Part shown: piece after piece, positions 24,805 to 34,682 of the stretch
How positions within the stretch are numbered: the stretch's first letter is position 1
Layout of the letters: every line of letters begins with the position of its first letter
Source: Zopfochytrium polystomum
Taxonomy: Eukaryota > Chytridiomycota > Chytridiomycetes > Chytridiales > Chytridiaceae
NCBI GenBank assembly: GCA_025765615.1
Contig: JAIVFJ010000005.1
Span: 372,001 to 436,000 of the forward strand
DNA: 64,000 nucleotides
Reading direction: 5' to 3'
Notes under the pieces: generated by a model
What the model was told of the DNA's origin: nothing
Databases searched by the model: none
What the model saw: only the letters and a program-made list of their open reading frames with translations
Position numbers and translations under genes: made by a program

Positions 24805-24965
24805 TTTTTCTCTTTGTTTTTTTCCTTTTCCTTTTTTTTCTTCTCACGATTTCGTTCATTTTATATTATCAAATCAGTAGAAGGAGCGGTTCAAATTGTA
24901 CAGAAGAAGGCACACTGGAACCAAGGACAAAGTTATTTATTAACCTTTATCGGTAAACGAGAGCA

Positions 24966-26340
24966 CTAACCTCCAAAAGAGCAAATCAAAAGTGATGGCA
25001 GGAACGACACCGCGTCCGCCGTGCACCCAATCGGTGGAACGCCCGGTTGGGTTGCCCGGACATTGGGAAGGGTGAATCTGCAGCGTCAATTAAAAATTGC
25101 AACGAAAATGTGAATATCACATACAGTAGGGACATGGATAGTCCTACAGCCGGTCCTTCTGGTGGTTTTCCCGACATCAAATTCCGAGTTGCGATTATTG
25201 CAACGAGACTTGGTAATATCCACATCATTAACTGGACCAGTATCGAGAAAAACTGGACCAGGTCCGTGACCAGAAGGGTGAGGAGCCAGCAACAGGGAAG
25301 GAAGGGACGTTACCAGGCTGAAGACGGAACGCTGCGTTGTGACCTGGAAGCCAACAAGAGTGCCATCGAAAATGCGTTTGCTGTTAGGTCCGTAGCTGAA
25401 GTCGTCAATTTGATTAAATTCTGTCATCCACCTGAAGCGTCGTCACAAGTTAGGGGGAGTTAGCGTAACGATACTCGGCTCACGATTGCACTGTCCCGGA
25501 CACTTTCACGGCAAGAGGCAGCAAAACTAAGTCGGGGTCGTCATCTGCAACCTCAGACTTATTGGGAGAGTATAGCCCAGAAACGTAGACAACGGAGGAT
25601 TGGTAGCGGTCGAAGGGATACTCATTGTAGTCTGAGAAGTTCCGGCGTTACGGTGCCTCTGCAGTACGCTCGACACCTACCTCCAAGTGCGAACTCCACT
25701 TTCGTTTCATTCCCACCCATGACTTTACCTGCATCGAAAGCCATGTGGAAAGAGTCAAAGGTGATATTCACAGGCTTGCTAAGAGGGATTCCTGCGGTCT
25801 GGGCCATTCCAAGCTTGCGAACTCCGAAATCACCTGACAGAGCATGAGATGGCACGATCAGCAAAGAGGAGCTCCCACCACACGGCGTAAATCGTAATCT
25901 CAATCCAAACGATTCAGAAATGGGGTCGACTTTCGCCAGATCGGCCTCAATCTGAATGTAGTTGTAGTTGAAGCAGTTCCTGTCTCTCGCATTGTCGATG
26001 TCTGACTGTGTCGCTAGCTGACCGGTTCGCTTGGTGAAGTTGCTTTTCTGATACGTTTCCACCCAGTTCAACTTATTCGCTATCTGGATAATTAATCATT
26101 GGGCTGTGAGCTGATGAAGAAGGATATTTCAGCGAAGGAACTGCACCTCAGCCTTGGTGGTTAGATGGTCGAGGTTGACAGGGTCGGTCCAGCGATCATA
26201 AACAGAATGCTGTTAACAACATATTCGGGTGAACGGCAGCTGGAGATATCTACCTTTTTAATAAGTCCGAATGCCACTAGTAGAGTTGCAAGTAGAAGGA
26301 GGCAGCCCGCTATTACGACTACCTCGTATTTCTTCTTCAT
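24966..26340 (-). CDS. DUF4436-family membrane protein
   Basis: Seven exons, join(24966..25077,25125..25252,25314..25431,25484..25631,25681..26083,26147..26209,26254..26340), 352 aa. It starts MKKKYEVVVIAG with one hydrophobic segment (residues ~7-26). A large probably extracytoplasmic region with DYNEYPFDRYQSSVVYVSG follows. The C-terminal part has hydrophobic segments FFSILVQLMMWILPSLVAI and FTLPNVRATQPGVPPIG. The order signal-anchor / YPFDRY / C-terminal membrane segments with LP.LR..QPG.PP.G is that of DUF4436 proteins, known in fungi and mycobacteria, function unknown. It lies upstream of ARF1 on the same strand. The last intron gives the frame carrying the conserved C-terminal motif; if retained, an unrelated tail results. 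Confidence 0.8.
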
Positions 26341-27037
26341 TCTGTGGCACTTGCACCCGTCTGCTGAGACAGGCGAAGACAGAGTTGGGCAACGAGAACG
26401 ACCGGTGAAAAAAGAAAGGAGAAAAACCGAAAGGTTCCATTCAATGTGTGCTTGTTGGTACAGGTGAACGAAAAATAAAAGACTGGTTCCATTATTTCTT
26501 GCCCCCATTCATTAAGTGTTGGATCTAGCCCCCGTTTCAAATATCCAGCAAAGATTTGCTGCTCGTGCAGCCACCGCTGCCCCCACCACCCACCGGCCCC
26601 ATCACCTCCTTCGCCTGCACCACTGCTGCCGCTGCTACCATCACACAGCAAAGACGCTGCCGTTTGACAGTGGCAGCCCGCAGCAATAGCAGGACTCCTG
26701 TCAGCGGCATCCCCTCGCCCAGGTAAGGACATTCGATAGAAAACATCGAAACGACAAAAGGGGGCTAGATCCAGCAATTAATGGATGGGAGCTAGGAATA
26801 ATGGAACCCAAAAACAAATCAAAGAGACAAATGCGACGGGACACATCTGCAAGCAATGGGGAATGCCACACCCGTGCTGCCTATGAGAAAAAGAACTTTA
26901 TTGCCTCAACCGAGTGGATACTCGGGCCTATGATGCCGCATTCCCTGGTGGGTGGCTGGGCTTCCAAAAGGTATTCGATGCAAACACCACAGCTGTCCAG
27001 GCAATTTGCTCAGATGTTCAGAAGTCTCTTTGACAGG
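26341..27037. other. Upstream region of the DUF4436 gene, no gene seen
   Basis: A GC-rich stretch (26570-26690) gives low-complexity frames on both strands. No conserved motif seen. Confidence 0.5.
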
Positions 27038-27411
27038 TGACAGCTTCAAAATTGATGCAATCAATTATCTGTTGAGTGACATCGGCTGTGCAAGCAACAG
27101 TGTTGACCGAAGTCTAGCCTGTGGCGTAGTTGACAATAACCTCAAAGTAGTTGAAACCATGAAGAGAACATGTACAGATCTTGCCAGTTTGGTTGGCACA
27201 CAGCATCTGCAGCAGAGCAAAATCAAAACGAGGCTTGGCCATGAGGTGTTGCTGGTGCATCTTTGCCATATTCCAAATGAAGCAAGGCTTGTGTGTTGTT
27301 GGTGGTGGAGCAGGAGCACCATTGACATCACCGGACTTGAGAGTGTCACGTACTTGCTCTTGAGGGATGTGGTCATAACGTTGGTACCAAAGATCGCATG
27401 CAGTTGCTGGT
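27038..27411 (-). pseudogene. pol: copia integrase fragment, second copy
   Basis: Closely similar to 8985-9356 (minus strand): zinc-finger and N-terminal integrase part. It ends at 'cagttgctggt', after which the Ty3/gypsy LTR starts. No continuation of copia is found on the far side of the Ty3/gypsy element. Confidence 0.85.
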
Positions 27412-27430
27412 TGTTATGAATCACCCTCTG

Positions 27431-27493
27431 GAAACCTCTGGAACCTTCTAGAACATTCCTTCATGGAACCTTGTGGAACCTTCTGGAACCTTC
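27431..27493 (+). promoter_or_regulatory. Heat-shock-element-like array in the LTR
   Basis: GAA or TTC units on a strict 5-bp grid: GAA 27431, CTC 27436 (one mismatch), GAA 27441, TTC 27446, GAA 27451, TTC 27456, then after one gap GAA 27466, TTG 27471 (mismatch), GAA 27476, TTC 27481, GAA 27486, TTC 27491. The block GAAccTTCtaGAAcaTTC is a perfect four-unit heat shock element (nGAAn repeats, the Hsf1 site). It sits 150-210 bp upstream of the predicted start, a normal place for an activating site. Function is inferred. Confidence 0.75.
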
Positions 27494-27603
27494 TTTGCTT
27501 TCCTGACTTGTCTTGTTGTCATTGGTATCATTGGTATCATTGTATTACTAATTGCTCTTTCTGGAACTTTCTTTGAGTCTTGACAAGGAACACTCTCAAA
27601 AGG

Positions 27604-27649
27604 TATAAAAGGGGGATGGGGGACCTGTCCCATCCCTCAAGTGAATTAT
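27604..27649 (+). promoter_or_regulatory. LTR core promoter: TATA box and predicted RNA start
   Basis: TATAAAA at 27604-27610; AAGTGAATTAT begins 35 bp downstream and is proposed as the first bases of the transcript because it is exactly complementary to the primer-binding site. All LTR copies keep both motifs. Confidence 0.7.
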
Positions 27650-27721
27650 TGTTTCCAATACAATCATCACTCCTCTCAGTTCCTTGTCTGCCTTGTCCTG
27701 TCCTGCCCTGTTCCTGACATC

Positions 27722-27732
27722 ATAATTCACTT
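27722..27732 (+). other. Self-priming primer-binding site
   Basis: ATAATTCACTT, two bases after the 5' LTR, is the perfect reverse complement of AAGTGAATTAT at 27639-27649 in the LTR. In fission yeast Tf1 the first 11 nt of the mRNA fold back on the PBS and prime reverse transcription in place of a tRNA. The same length and position are seen here. Confidence 0.8.
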
Positions 27733-27768
27733 CACCCTCTCCTACTACTCCTACTACTCTCCGCCATC

Positions 27769-28844
27769 ATGTCTGACCCAAACAACATCTTCCCTGATGC
27801 AACTGCCTTCCAAGCCTTGAAGGACCAATTACAAGCCCCTTCAAGACAGACACACCAACTTCAAGAACAAGTCCTTCACCAGGAGCACCAGCTTCAACAA
27901 CAACTTCACCAACAAGAACACCAAGCTCTTCCCCTGCCCCAAGCCAACCAAGCAAGAGAGCCCAAGGTTCCCAGCCCTGACCAGTTCACTGGGCTGGCCA
28001 AAACCTTAGGAACTTTATGGCCACTGTGGAGAATGTCATCCTTCTCCAACCTTCAAGATTTCCCAGTGAGCAAGTCAAGGTTCTTTTCACAAGCACCCTC
28101 CTGTCTGGTCAAGCTCAATCATGGTACAGATCTCTCCCAAGCACACCCACCACCCTGCAAGAGCTCTGGGAAGGGCTGGAGGCTACCTTTGGTGACCCGT
28201 ACGCATCTTGGACAGCAAGATCCAAGCTCAAGCATATCAAGCAAGGAAAGCAATCTTGTGTGGCCTACACCAACCAATTCAAGCAACTAGCCAGAGACTC
28301 TGGATACAATGATGCAGCGCTGATGGAGCTGTACCATGATGGTCTCCATGAGTCCATCCAAGACATGCTCTCCCAGTCTCTGCACATCCCTGAGACCTTG
28401 GAAGAGTACATTCTCCTTGCCATCAAGATTGACAGCAGACTCTACTCCAAGAGGCTGAAGCAAAGACAAGTAGGAACTACATCAAGGCCTACCCCAGTCC
28501 CTCAAGCTCTTACAGTTCCTGAACCCATGCAAGTGGATGCAGTTGAGACACTTCCTAAGGGTCCTCTGAGCCAAGAGGAGAAAACAAGGAGGGCCCAGCA
28601 GGGACTGTGTTTCTACTGTGGCTCCAAGGAACACGCTGTCAAGGACTGTCCAAGGAAGAAGCACCCAAACTCCCAGGTCCAGGCTCACCGAGGGGCAATT
28701 CCCTGGACCCTCCTCCAAGCTGCCCCTGTTTCATCACCACCACCAGCACCAGAAACACCTCAGATTCCAAGCTCCACCAACTCACCATGGATGTCAAAAT
28801 TCAACTCTCACCCAAGTCAACCATCACAACCAAGGCCCTTATAG
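27769..28844 (+). pseudogene. gag: Ty3/gypsy gag, copy 2
   Basis: Starts MSDPNNIFPDATAFQALKD at the first ATG after the PBS; a Gln-rich coiled-coil-like segment follows. A one-base indel at about 27995-28001 moves the frame. The second part carries the capsid-like region (SGQAQSWYRSLPSTPTTLQE, YTNQFKQLARDSGYND) and one CCHC zinc knuckle [14 protein letters not shown] (28606-28650). The gag frame runs to 28844 and overlaps pol by more than 200 nt. Not functional as read because of the indel. Confidence 0.85.
28664..28709 (+). promoter_or_regulatory. Candidate -1 frameshift signal (gag/pol)
   Basis: Slippery heptamer C CCA AAC (28664-28670) is in phase with gag codons; five bases later comes an 8-bp stem, GGTCCAGG (28676-28683) with CCTGGACC (28702-28709), loop 18 nt. 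Slipping -1 enters the pol frame, which is open. Copy 1 keeps the stem but its heptamer reads CTCAAAC (gag is deleted there). Confidence 0.7.
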
Positions 28845-31800
28845 ACTCTGGATCATCCTGCAACATCATTGATGCCACCCTTGCCAAGTCTTGTGCCATT
28901 CCCACCATCAAGAAATCCACACCCCTCAAGGTCCATTTTGCCAATCATGCTCTGTTCAAGGAAATCAGCCATGAAACCAAGCTAAACCTCCACATCCAAG
29001 ACTTTCCACCATCCATGGTCAACCTGGAAGTATTGGATCTTGGCTCACCCACATTCTCTGTCATCCTGGGATTACCATGGCTGCAAGCCCAGAACCCTGC
29101 CATTGATTGGGTCACTGGTCAAGTCCAACCTCCACCAATTGGAACAGTCACCCAAAACTCAAGTGAAGCTTCCAAGTCTCATGCTCGCAAGTCCTTGATT
29201 CAAGGTTCACAGCCAGGTATTAAAGGTCAACCACCAAAGACAACTCCAGTGTCACCCTGCAGTTCACAAATCCCAGCCAAGACTCAAGTTCCACAGCTCA
29301 CAGTTCACAGTCAAGATTCAAGTAGAGCAAATAGAGCTCACAGTCATGGCCAAGACTCTAGTTCACAGAACCCACAGTCAAAGATTCAAGTACCACAGTT
29401 CACAGTCCACATTCAAGATTCAAGTTCCACAGCTCACAGTCTTTGCCAAGAACAGAACTCTCAGTCAAAGATTCAAGAATCACAGTTCCCAGTCAAGAAT
29501 TCAAGCCCCACTGCTGAAGAGCACAGCAACCTGGACCCATCAGACCTTTTGCTGGCATCCAAGCTACCAAAAGAATATCTCCCTTATGCTGATGTGTTTT
29601 CCAAGACCAAGGCAGACCTGCTACCAGCTCAGAGGCCTTATGACTATGAAATCCCACTCAAGGATGAAACTTGCAGCCCACCTTTCAAGCCACTGTACCA
29701 CCTCTCTCCACCAGAAGCCAAGGCCCTCCAAGAATACATTGAAGAAATGCTGAACAAGGGATTCATCCAACCTTCCAAGGCGCCAGCTGGAGCTCCCACC
29801 TTCTTTGTCAAGAAGAAGGATGGGGGACTGAGACCCTGTGTGGACTACAGAGATCTCAATGGGATGACAGTCAAGAACCGCTATCCACTGCCTCTCATCT
29901 CTGAATTACTGGACAAGCTGAGCCATGCAAGGATATATTCCAAGATTGACCTCAGAGGTGCCTACAATTTGGTCAGAATTAAGCCCCAGGATCAATGGAA
30001 GACTGCCTTCAGATGCAAATACGGTCACTTTGAGTACTTGGTCATGCCCTTTTGACTTACCAATGCTCCAGCTATTTTCCAAGGCATGATGAATGACATC
30101 TTCAGGGATATTCTGGACCTTTTTGTCATTGTCTACCTGGATGATATCCTGGTATTTTCGTCCGACACTGCAAGCCATATGGGACATGTCAAGACTGCCT
30201 TGGAGAGACTCAGACAGCATCTTCTCTATGCAAAGCTGGAGAAGTGTGAATTCCACAAGACCTCCATTGAGTTTTTGGGGTTCATTGTGTCTGACAAGGG
30301 GATCTCCATGGCACCAGACAAGATCCAAACTATTCTTGAATGGAAGGCTCCAAATTCCATCAAGGATGTTCAAAGCTTCCTTGGGTTTTGCAACTTCTAC
30401 AGAACCTTCATTGCCAACTATTCTGCCATAGCCAAGCCTCTCACTGATCTCACCAAGAAGACCACCAAGTTTGAATGGACCCCAGCAGCAGAGCAAGCCT
30501 GGCTAGCTCTTAAGACAGCAACCACAAGTGCACCACTCCTTAAGCATGTGGATCTCTTGCTTCCCTTCACCTTGGAAACTGATGCCTCAGACTATGCCCT
30601 TGGTGCTGTTCTGTCCCAGCCAAGCTCTCAGGACCCCTCTGCTCCACTGCATCCAGTGGCATATTACTCCAGGAAGCTGAACAGTGCTGAGTGTAACTAC
30701 ACAGTCCATGACAAGGAGTTGCTTGCAATTGTGGAAGCATTCAAATTCTGGAGACACTACTTGGCTGGTTCTAAAGGCATCTCTGTCTATTCTGATCACA
30801 AGAACCTCACCTTCTTCAGGGCAAGGAGGTTGCTCAAGCAGAGGCATGCTAGGTGGGCTGAACTGCTCTCTGAGTATGACTTTAAGCTGTGCTATTCTCC
30901 TGGCCACCTGAACACTGTGGCTGATGCCCTGTCAAGAAGAACAGACCTTGCACCTGAAGGGGGAGATGGTTTCACCCCACCATCCAAGACACACCTTTCA
31001 TTGCTTCCTGACAGTGTGTGGGCCCATGCTATTTCCAAGGACCCCAAGCCTCACAAGATTCAAATCAGCCAAGAAGAGGAAAAACTTGAGATACTCAAGA
31101 CAAGGCATGATGCAGCAACAGCTGGACACCCAGGAGAGCACAAGACATATGAGCTTGTTTCCAGAGACTTCTACTGGCCCGGCATGAGGAAGTACATCAA
31201 GAACTATGTCAGCAGCTGTGAAACCTGTCAAAGAAACAAATCCAGCAGACACAAGCCCTATGGACTTCTGGAGCCCCTCCCAATTGCCATCAGCCCTTGG
31301 TCATCAATATCCATGGACTTCATTGTGAAACAGCCCCCATCCCATGGATTTGACTCTATCCTTGTTGTCATCTGCAGAAGGACAAAGTTGGCCCATTTCA
31401 TCCCCTGCACTGAGAATATAGATGCACAAGGAGCAGCAGACCTGTTTTTGCAGCACATATTCAGGCTCCATGGGCTGCCTCAGTCAATCATCAGTGACAG
31501 AGGACCACAGTTCAGATCTCAATTTTGGAAAGCACCCACAGCAGCCCTTGGAATCAAGTCTCAACTGTCAACTGCTTATCACCCTCAGACTGATGGACAA
31601 ACAGAAAGAACAAGCCAGACCCTGGAGCAGTATTTGAGGTGCTATGTCAGCTATCAACAGGATGATTGGCCCACCCTCCTTCCGCTGGCAGAATTTGTCC
31701 TCAACAATTCTCTCCACTCAAGTACCCAGCTATCTCCTTTCTTTGCAACCTATGGCTTCAATCTAATAGAAGATCTTCTGGGACAAGAGACCCTATCATC

Positions 31801-32383
31801 CAAGCTCCTGCTGTGGCTTCACACTTGCATAAGCTCAAGATCATCAGCACCTTCCTGGACTCCACCCTGAGGCAAGCCCAAGAAGATGCCTCAAGATTTG
31901 CCAACACTCACAGAATGGACCATGACCTTGCTGTGGGTCAGCAAGTTTGGCTTCTGAGGCAGAACTTGCAGACCATAGACCAAGTCCCAAGCTAGACAAC
32001 CTCAAGTTGGGACCTTTCAAGATCTTGGAGCAAATCAATCCAGTCACCTTCAAGCTGGATCTCCCGGCATCCATGAAGATCCACCCAGTTTTCCATGTCA
32101 GCCTTTTGGAGAAGATTGTGGCCAATTCCATTCCAGGCAGAGTTGTTCCTCCTCCTCCTCAAGTTGAGGTAGAAGGTGAAGAGGAATTTGAGGTTGAATA
32201 AATCTTGGATGCCAAGTGGTTTGGAAGGACACTCAAGTTCCTTGTCAAGTGGAAAGGTTAGACTCAGATGCTGACAACACCTAGGAACCTGAGTCAAACC
32301 TCACTCACTGCCAAGACCTTCTGCTCAAGTTCAAGACCAGGTACCCCCACCAAGTTGCAGAAGAGGCCAAAAGGGGGAGATGA
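28670..32383 (+). pseudogene. pol: Ty3/gypsy pol with chromodomain, copy 2
   Basis: In the -1 frame after gag: protease [12 protein letters not shown] core up to VMPF then UGA (30053-30055), YLDDILVFS, RNase H ETDASDYALGAVL, integrase HHCC and D,D,E motifs (MDFI, SDRGPQF, QTDGQTER), then after two frame changes the GPF/Y-like tail ([27 protein letters not shown]) and a chromodomain remnant (EFEVE stop ILDAKWF, FLVKWKG, stop before EPESN). The reading frame ends at the polypurine tract. The chromodomain places it among chromoviruses, which target heterochromatin through methylated histone H3. As read it cannot make a full polyprotein. Confidence 0.9.
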
Positions 32384-32736
32384 TGTTATGAATCACCCTC
32401 TGGAAACCTCTGGAACCTTCTAGAACATTCCTTCATGGAACCTTCTGGAGCCTTCTGGAACCTTCTAGAACATTCCTTCATGGAACCTTGTGGAACCTTC
32501 TGGAACCTTCTTTGCTTTCCTGACTTGTCTTGTTGTCATTGGTATCATTGGTATCATTGTATTACTAATTGCTCTTTCTGCAACTTTCTTTGAGTCTTGA
32601 CAAGGAAGACTCTCAAAAGGTATAAAAGGGGGATGGGAGACCTGTCCCATCCCTCAAGTGAATTATTGTTTCCAATACAATCATCACTCCTCTCAGTTCC
32701 TTGTCTGCCTTGTCCTGTCCTGCCCTGTTCCTGACA
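32384..32736 (+). repeat. 3' LTR of Ty3/gypsy copy 2, with extra 45-bp unit
   Basis: 353 bp; identical design to the 5' LTR but a 45-bp unit is duplicated (32416-32460 repeated from 32461), adding more GAA/TTC pentamers. TATA and the AAGTGAATTAT motif are conserved. Confidence 0.93.
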
Positions 32737-32990
32737 CCTCTACTCCCTGTGATTCCAACCCTCTCCTATTTATACTGCTGCCCCCTTCTTGTTCACTGTG
32801 AGAACTTGTCTTGAAGTCCCTTGCCTGCCCTTTTTCTTCCTGACTGTGTGTATGAGCTGGGGGTTGCAGTCCCCTGGTGTGTGACAGGAGGGTTGGTTCC
32901 TCTTGGCCATCATGGCAGTGTGTTGGGTTCAATCCCCAGTGCACCTCACCATTCTGCTAACTGTTTGGGTTGGACTGGGTAGGAGCTACT
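32737..32990 (+). repeat. Repeat R fragment (right part, inverted)
   Basis: Reverse complement of the right part of repeat R (18210-18470 and 38140-38400). Contains a B-box-like GGTTCAATCCC at 32926-32936 followed by 'agtgcacctcacca', like the 3' half of a tRNA. It abuts the 3' LTR directly, although the 5' LTR abuts copia. Confidence 0.65.
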
Positions 32991-32999
32991 TGGTGTGAA

Positions 33000-33330
33000 C
33001 AGTCTACTCTGAGTGACTGAGTGGAAGGAGTGAATGAAGGGGAGATGTGTGTTTGTGGTTGGTCCTTCTCCCCAACTTGGAGAGAAAGAGAAAAAACTCT
33101 GTTATGAATAATTGATACATGATGATGATATGCCCACTGTAATAGTTGCTAGGCCAAGCGTGACTGGCACAGGGTAAAAACCTCTCCTATATTCTACTTG
33201 AGCAGAGGAGGAGAAAAACTCTTCACATCAGGTTTCTGTTCCACTTAATGCTCAGAGTGTTTGGCAACAGCACAAGCCAGCGCAAGCCAGCGCCTGGGTC
33301 TGCATTGGCAGTGGATCACTATCCCATATG
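33000..33330 (-). repeat. Dispersed repeat B, copy 3
   Basis: Shares the 'gagtggaaggagtgaatga', 'ccaacttggagagaaagag' and 'cacagggtaaaa' landmarks with the other B copies; minus orientation. 33331-34134 has no recognised gene; it shares about 80 bp with 14800-14880. Confidence 0.7.
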
Positions 33331-34134
33331 TTGGTGATTGTGCCTGGCGTGTCAGAAGGGCACCAACAGACTTGAGTTGGCGTGGAGCGATAAAGCTTGT
33401 TTAGAGCGTGAGCCCTTTTCTTGTCAAGAGCGAAGCGCCCTTTGTTGCCAAAGTAGATGGAGAGCCGATGCTCTCAGACAGATTGGTCTTGTTTAGAGTG
33501 CAGAGCACACCCTTTTCTTGTTAGAGCAAAGCGCCCTATACGAACGTGGTATCGACCTGAGGTAGAACTTGAAGAGCTTTGCAGGTCAAGGTAGAGGGTA
33601 TGGTGACTCAGATAAGAATAATGGTTTTTGTTTGTTGTATTTGAGGGTAGAGAGAGAGAGCAGGCAGATGTGATCAGGATCTGGGATGATGCTTCTCTGA
33701 AGCTGCTGGGGCTCCCCCTTTTAAACTGCAGGTGGTCTCAGGAATCAGACTTTGGTGATAGCCTTTTAGCTCTGAGAGATAGAGAGTTTAGACTTTGAGG
33801 AGTCAGGAGCAGGCATGACATTATTGTTGCATCACGTTGAATTGGCCAGAACTTCCATGGAGTTATGTGTGCAAAGAAGTAAGTCAGGCTCCCTGTCAAG
33901 CTCCTGTAATCATTCCTATCAAATTGCAAGAGTGAAGCACACTGATGTGGTCTACCCAGACGGGTGTTGAAACCACTTCTAAGCACTCGTACAGTGTCAG
34001 AGATTGAGAAAAGTGTAGATAACACTGGGATCAGCCCTTGTGCCATCTTAACTTATCGTTACTCTTGAAGACAGGTCAGAGGATCTTAAAAGGTGTAGGT
34101 AATGTGTGCAAACTCCAACACCATGGGCATCATG

Positions 34135-34360
34135 AAAGGGTAAAAACCTCTCCTATCTGCTTGAGCAGAGGAGGAGGAAAACTGTTGACACTGGGTTTCT
34201 GTTCCACTTAATACTTGGAGTATTTGTCATCAGTGCAAGCCAGCGCCCAGGTCTGCATTGGTGGTGGCTTGCTCTCTCATGGGCATCGTGAGAACAATAA
34301 CTGACAGTCACAAGAGGTTTGGGTCTGTCTTGAGTCTCTTGCTGCTAACCAGTCAGTTCC
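34135..34360 (-). repeat. Dispersed repeat B, copy 4 (partial)
   Basis: Starts in 'gggtaaaaacctctcctat' and covers the inner half of B up to the 'gctaaccagtcagttcc' end. Faces the plus-strand copy at 34683 across a CT-rich spacer. Confidence 0.65.
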
Positions 34361-34364
34361 ACCT

Positions 34365-34682
34365 AACATCTCTCTCCCTCTCCCTCTCTCTCTCCAGGAC
34401 TGACAGTCAACAGGCTGTCTGTCTCTTAATCTCCTTCGTTCTGTCGCTCTCTCTGTCTCTCTCTCTCTCACTCTCTCTCTCTCTCTCTCTCTCCTGTCTC
34501 TCTCTCTCTCCCCCTCTCGTTTTTAAGCAGGGGGGTTGAGGGGGGTGGTAGCCCCCCCCACTGGGGGCTCAGGGGGCGGGAGCCCCCTGACTCAAAAACA
34601 TATTCCCACTGTCGCTCTCTCTCTTCCCTTATCTCTCCATCTGTTTCTATGTCTCTGTCTTTGTCTCTCCCTCTCTCTCTGT
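34365..34682. repeat. CT-rich spacer with a G-rich palindrome
   Basis: (CT)n blocks flank 34525-34592, which has runs of five to eight G or C and an inverted repeat TCAGGGGGC/GCCCCCTGA. Confidence 0.75.

Larger units (their letters stand above)
27412..27719 (+). repeat. 5' LTR of Ty3/gypsy copy 2
   Basis: 308 bp, TGTTATGAATC..GTTC CTGACA. Contains a heat-shock-element-like array (27431-27493), a TATA box TATAAAA (27604-27610) and the predicted RNA start near AAGTGAATTAT (27639-27649). Solo relatives at 36172-36464 and 59651-60005 confirm the ends. Confidence 0.95.
27412..32736 (+). mobile_element. Full-length Ty3/gypsy chromovirus (copy 2), Tf1-like
   Basis: 5' LTR 27412-27719 (308 bp), PBS 27722-27732, gag from 27769, pol in the -1 frame, chromodomain remnant, polypurine tract aaaagggggaga at 32370-32381, 3' LTR 32384-32736 (353 bp). 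LTR ends are TGTTATG..CTGACA. The two LTRs differ by about three substitutions plus a 45-bp duplication in the 3' LTR, so insertion was recent. Coding lesions: a gag frameshift (~28000), UGA in RT (30053), two integrase frameshifts (~31797, ~31985), and two stops plus a frameshift in the chromodomain. Flanking 5-mers ctggt and cctct do not match, so no target duplication remains. Confidence 0.95.
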
